From: Alteromonas macleodii ATCC 27126
GTDB taxonomy: Bacteria > Pseudomonadota > Gammaproteobacteria > Enterobacterales > Alteromonadaceae
Direction of reading: 5' to 3'
DNA: 64,000 nucleotides
Assembly (NCBI RefSeq): GCF_000172635.2
Contig: NC_018632.1
Location: 558,001-622,000, forward strand
A model generated the notes under the pieces. The model saw only the letters and a program-made list of their open reading frames with translations, had not been told where the DNA came from and made no database searches. Below are positions 62,621 to 64,000 of the stretch, in pieces (within the stretch, counting starts at the first letter, position 1; every line of letters starts with the position of its first letter). The position numbers were made by a program, and so were the translations under genes.

Positions 62621-63262
62621 GTGCAAGATTTCAAGCGGCTAGGCGACATGATTAAGCGGGATCCTTTTCGCATGCGTTGCCTTCGCGCTTTGAGAGCGCT
62701 CGATTTACCGCAAGGGTACATTGGTGCTGGATTTGTTCGAAATGCCATATGGGATGAGTTACACGCAAGAGCGACACCAACTCCCCTTAACGATATTGAT
62801 GTGATTTACTTTAGTGGTGAAATTAATCCGCCGCAAAGTGTTGCGAGTGCCGATAATACATTGGAATCAGTACCTCAACCGCAAGCTTACTCACCAAATT
62901 CTGCAGCTGCTAAACCAGGGCTGAAAGCACAAGAACACGCCATAGAACGCGAGCTAGCGCGTATGGTTCCTCAAGCTAATTGGCAAGTTAAAAACCAAGC
63001 GCGTATGCACGTAGCTCACGCGCACGCTCCCTATCAAAATTGCCACGACGCTATTTCTTATTGGATAGAACGAGAAACCTGTGTTGCGGTTCGTCTTTTA
63101 GCCAATGATGATTTAGACATACTCGCGCCATTTGGTTTGGAAGCAAACTTCGCCGGCACCATAAGTATTAACCCAAAATATCCAAGGCCCGAAGTTTTTA
63201 AACAGCGACTAGCTTCTAAGAATTGGCTTACTGTTTGGCCTTTGTTGAAAGTTCATAAATAA
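62621..63262 (+). CDS. NTP_transf_6-type nucleotidyltransferase
   Basis: A 213-residue protein of the DUF925/NTP_transf_6 family: LRALRALDLPQGYIGAGFVRNAIWD, DIDVIYFSGE with the acidic pair, WQVKNQARMHVAHAHAPYQN, AISYWIE, GTISINPKYP. The substrate is unknown. A low-complexity insertion rich in Pro, Ser and Ala (about residues 70-103) separates the DID motif from the rest. GTG start at 62621 is chosen because it follows the PAP2 stop by two bases; a longer frame would lie inside that gene. Confidence 0.8.
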   Translation: MQDFKRLGDMIKRDPFRMRCLRALRALDLPQGYIGAGFVRNAIWDELHARATPTPLNDIDVIYFSGEINPPQSVASADNTLESVPQPQAYSPNSAAAKPGLKAQEHAIERELARMVPQANWQVKNQARMHVAHAHAPYQNCHDAISYWIERETCVAVRLLANDDLDILAPFGLEANFAGTISINPKYPRPEVFKQRLASKNWLTVWPLLKVHK

Positions 63263-63639
63263 CTGGAAAGCAGTACATATTTGTACGAATTGGCACGCAA
63301 TGTTTCAGACTATACTTTGATTAATCAAAGCCATAATAAACGTTCTTCTGCACAATAATACATTGTTCATTTCTGCATTCATACTATCAGTAAAGCATTA
63401 CGAATTAGCCAATTTATCCCGGCATTTCCTCTGTACCTATCGTCGAAAAAATTACGAAAGAACGTAGTTACAGTAAACGCGGCACACGTGTGTTGCATAA
63501 AAAACTTGCATTCATGTAACCTTTGGGTATCATTGATACCTAAGGGTTACATATGATCCGTTTAGGTATCATATGTGACATTAGAACGCAGTGAGCTTTA
63601 ATCGGCATCAATGCGCCGTTAATAATAGGGAATTTAAAA
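63263..63639. promoter_or_regulatory. Palindrome-rich control region
   Basis: A 377-base gap rich in inverted repeats: GTACA/TGTAC (63273-63277 with 63282-63286), a perfect 16-bp palindrome CTTTGATTAATCAAAG (63315-63330), CACACGTGTG (63483-63492), and a 35-base near-palindrome with 17-base arms (63516-63532 with 63534-63550, 15 of 17 paired) that contains GGTATCA; a further GGTATCA lies near 63564-63570. Several bind-sites for a regulator of the following gene are likely. No open frame is convincing. Confidence 0.6.
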
Positions 63640-64000
63640 ATGGCAACATCAATTTTGGTACCACCAGAGACGGAACAAGAGTATTTAACAATCACGGGTA
63701 AAGTCAGTCTCGCCTTAGCTTTATTTGTGCTATTCCAAGTTGCATTAGCTGTAATTGGCAATACAGACTCAGTTATTCACTGGGCACTAGAGGTAGCTTC
63801 ATTAGCAAGTGCCATTTACTGCGTAGCATTAGGTATTAAATCAACGAAGTTTGCCAAAAATATATCCCGGTTGGGTTTTTGGACACTAACATTTGACGAT
63901 GAATATGTGGACTACGTCAGCTCATTTAGCTTGCGCATTACCTGTCATATACTGATTTTCGGCACACTGATTCTCGCTTTTTGGGGGGACAGTAGGTGGT
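63640..64000 (+). CDS. Membrane protein, 3' end outside window
   Basis: Open frame from ATG at 63640 to the end of the window: 120 codons visible, starting MATSILVPPETEQEYLTITG, then hydrophobic segments VSLALALFVLFQVALAVIG, ALEVASLASAIYCVALGI and a third near the edge (FGTLILAFWG). It looks like the first part of a polytopic membrane protein. Family not recognised. The SD before it is weak. The control region upstream suggests it is regulated. Confidence 0.55.
   Translation, partial: MATSILVPPETEQEYLTITGKVSLALALFVLFQVALAVIGNTDSVIHWALEVASLASAIYCVALGIKSTKFAKNISRLGFWTLTFDDEYVDYVSSFSLRITCHILIFGTLILAFWGDSRW

Noticed and set aside
63316..63329. TTGATTAATCAA as an FNR/CRP-type site
   Set aside because: The spacer is two bases instead of four, so it does not fit FNR; kept only as an unassigned palindrome.

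Overview
The window looks like chromosomal core sequence from a marine gammaproteobacterium of the Alteromonas type. This is inferred from protein character and gene order: ygiF next to an ygiM-like gene, mutH/rppH-ptsP-lgt-thyA, rluA-rapA, tolC/nudF-yqiB-cpdA-yqiA-parE, and epmB/efp-epmA all follow gammaproteobacterial arrangements. The rest is an Alteromonas-like accessory set of TonB receptor, flavin halogenase-like protein, GGDEF protein and hybrid kinase. I see no rRNA, tRNA, CRISPR array, insertion sequence or prophage. Genes are densely packed on both strands.

Layout. 1-4.9 kb: the end of a sensor kinase, an SH3/coiled-coil envelope protein, the CYTH-CHAD triphosphatase YgiF, and a membrane-anchored AraC-type regulator broken by a +1 frameshift. 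4.9-11.1 kb: mutH, rppH, ptsP, a TauE-type exporter, lgt and thyA. 11.1-15.4 kb: a signalling island with a receiver-CheC fusion, a PAS-GGDEF cyclase and a convergent hybrid histidine kinase. 15.4-22 kb: ampG, two poorly known genes, rluA and rapA. 22.3-30.5 kb: an XRE/DUF4019 membrane regulator facing a gluzincin-like secreted protein, a PIN-PhoH ATPase, a MocR-like regulator, ccoG, and a transglutaminase-like protein. 30.6-36 kb: a tryptophan-halogenase-family flavoprotein with a LacI-type operator, cysG and deaD. 36-40.3 kb: a 924-residue TPR lipoprotein, a bacterial voltage-gated cation channel with an acidic filter, and a 50-codon gene. 40.4-46.7 kb: tolC and the divergent nudF-yqiB-cpdA-yqiA-parE block. 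46.8-53.5 kb: membrane and hypothetical proteins, a HAD phosphatase, a YjfB-like motility gene and the EF-P beta-lysylation cassette. 53.6-64 kb: a Zur-boxed TonB receptor and then single enzymes (GGCT-like, GNAT, cyclophilin, RlmG, lipase-like, AlkB-like, BolA, PAP2, nucleotidyltransferase), ending in a partial membrane protein behind a palindrome-rich region.

The most informative regulatory signals are these. A perfect flagellar sigma-28 promoter (TAAAGTTT-N11-GCCGATAA, 50413-50439) is followed about 80 bases later by a strong intrinsic terminator that lies before the YjfB-like motility gene. Two identical Zur-type palindromes 21 bases apart precede a histidine-rich TonB receptor. A 19-bp perfect hairpin with a competing smaller hairpin follows the halogenase gene. 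A four-unit 15-bp tandem repeat lies upstream of ccoG.

Where the first in-frame codon of an open frame is a poor start (no Shine-Dalgarno, overlap with a divergent gene, or an N-terminus not shared with the family) an internal start was chosen, and the entry says so. All family assignments come from reading the translated sequence; no database search was run.
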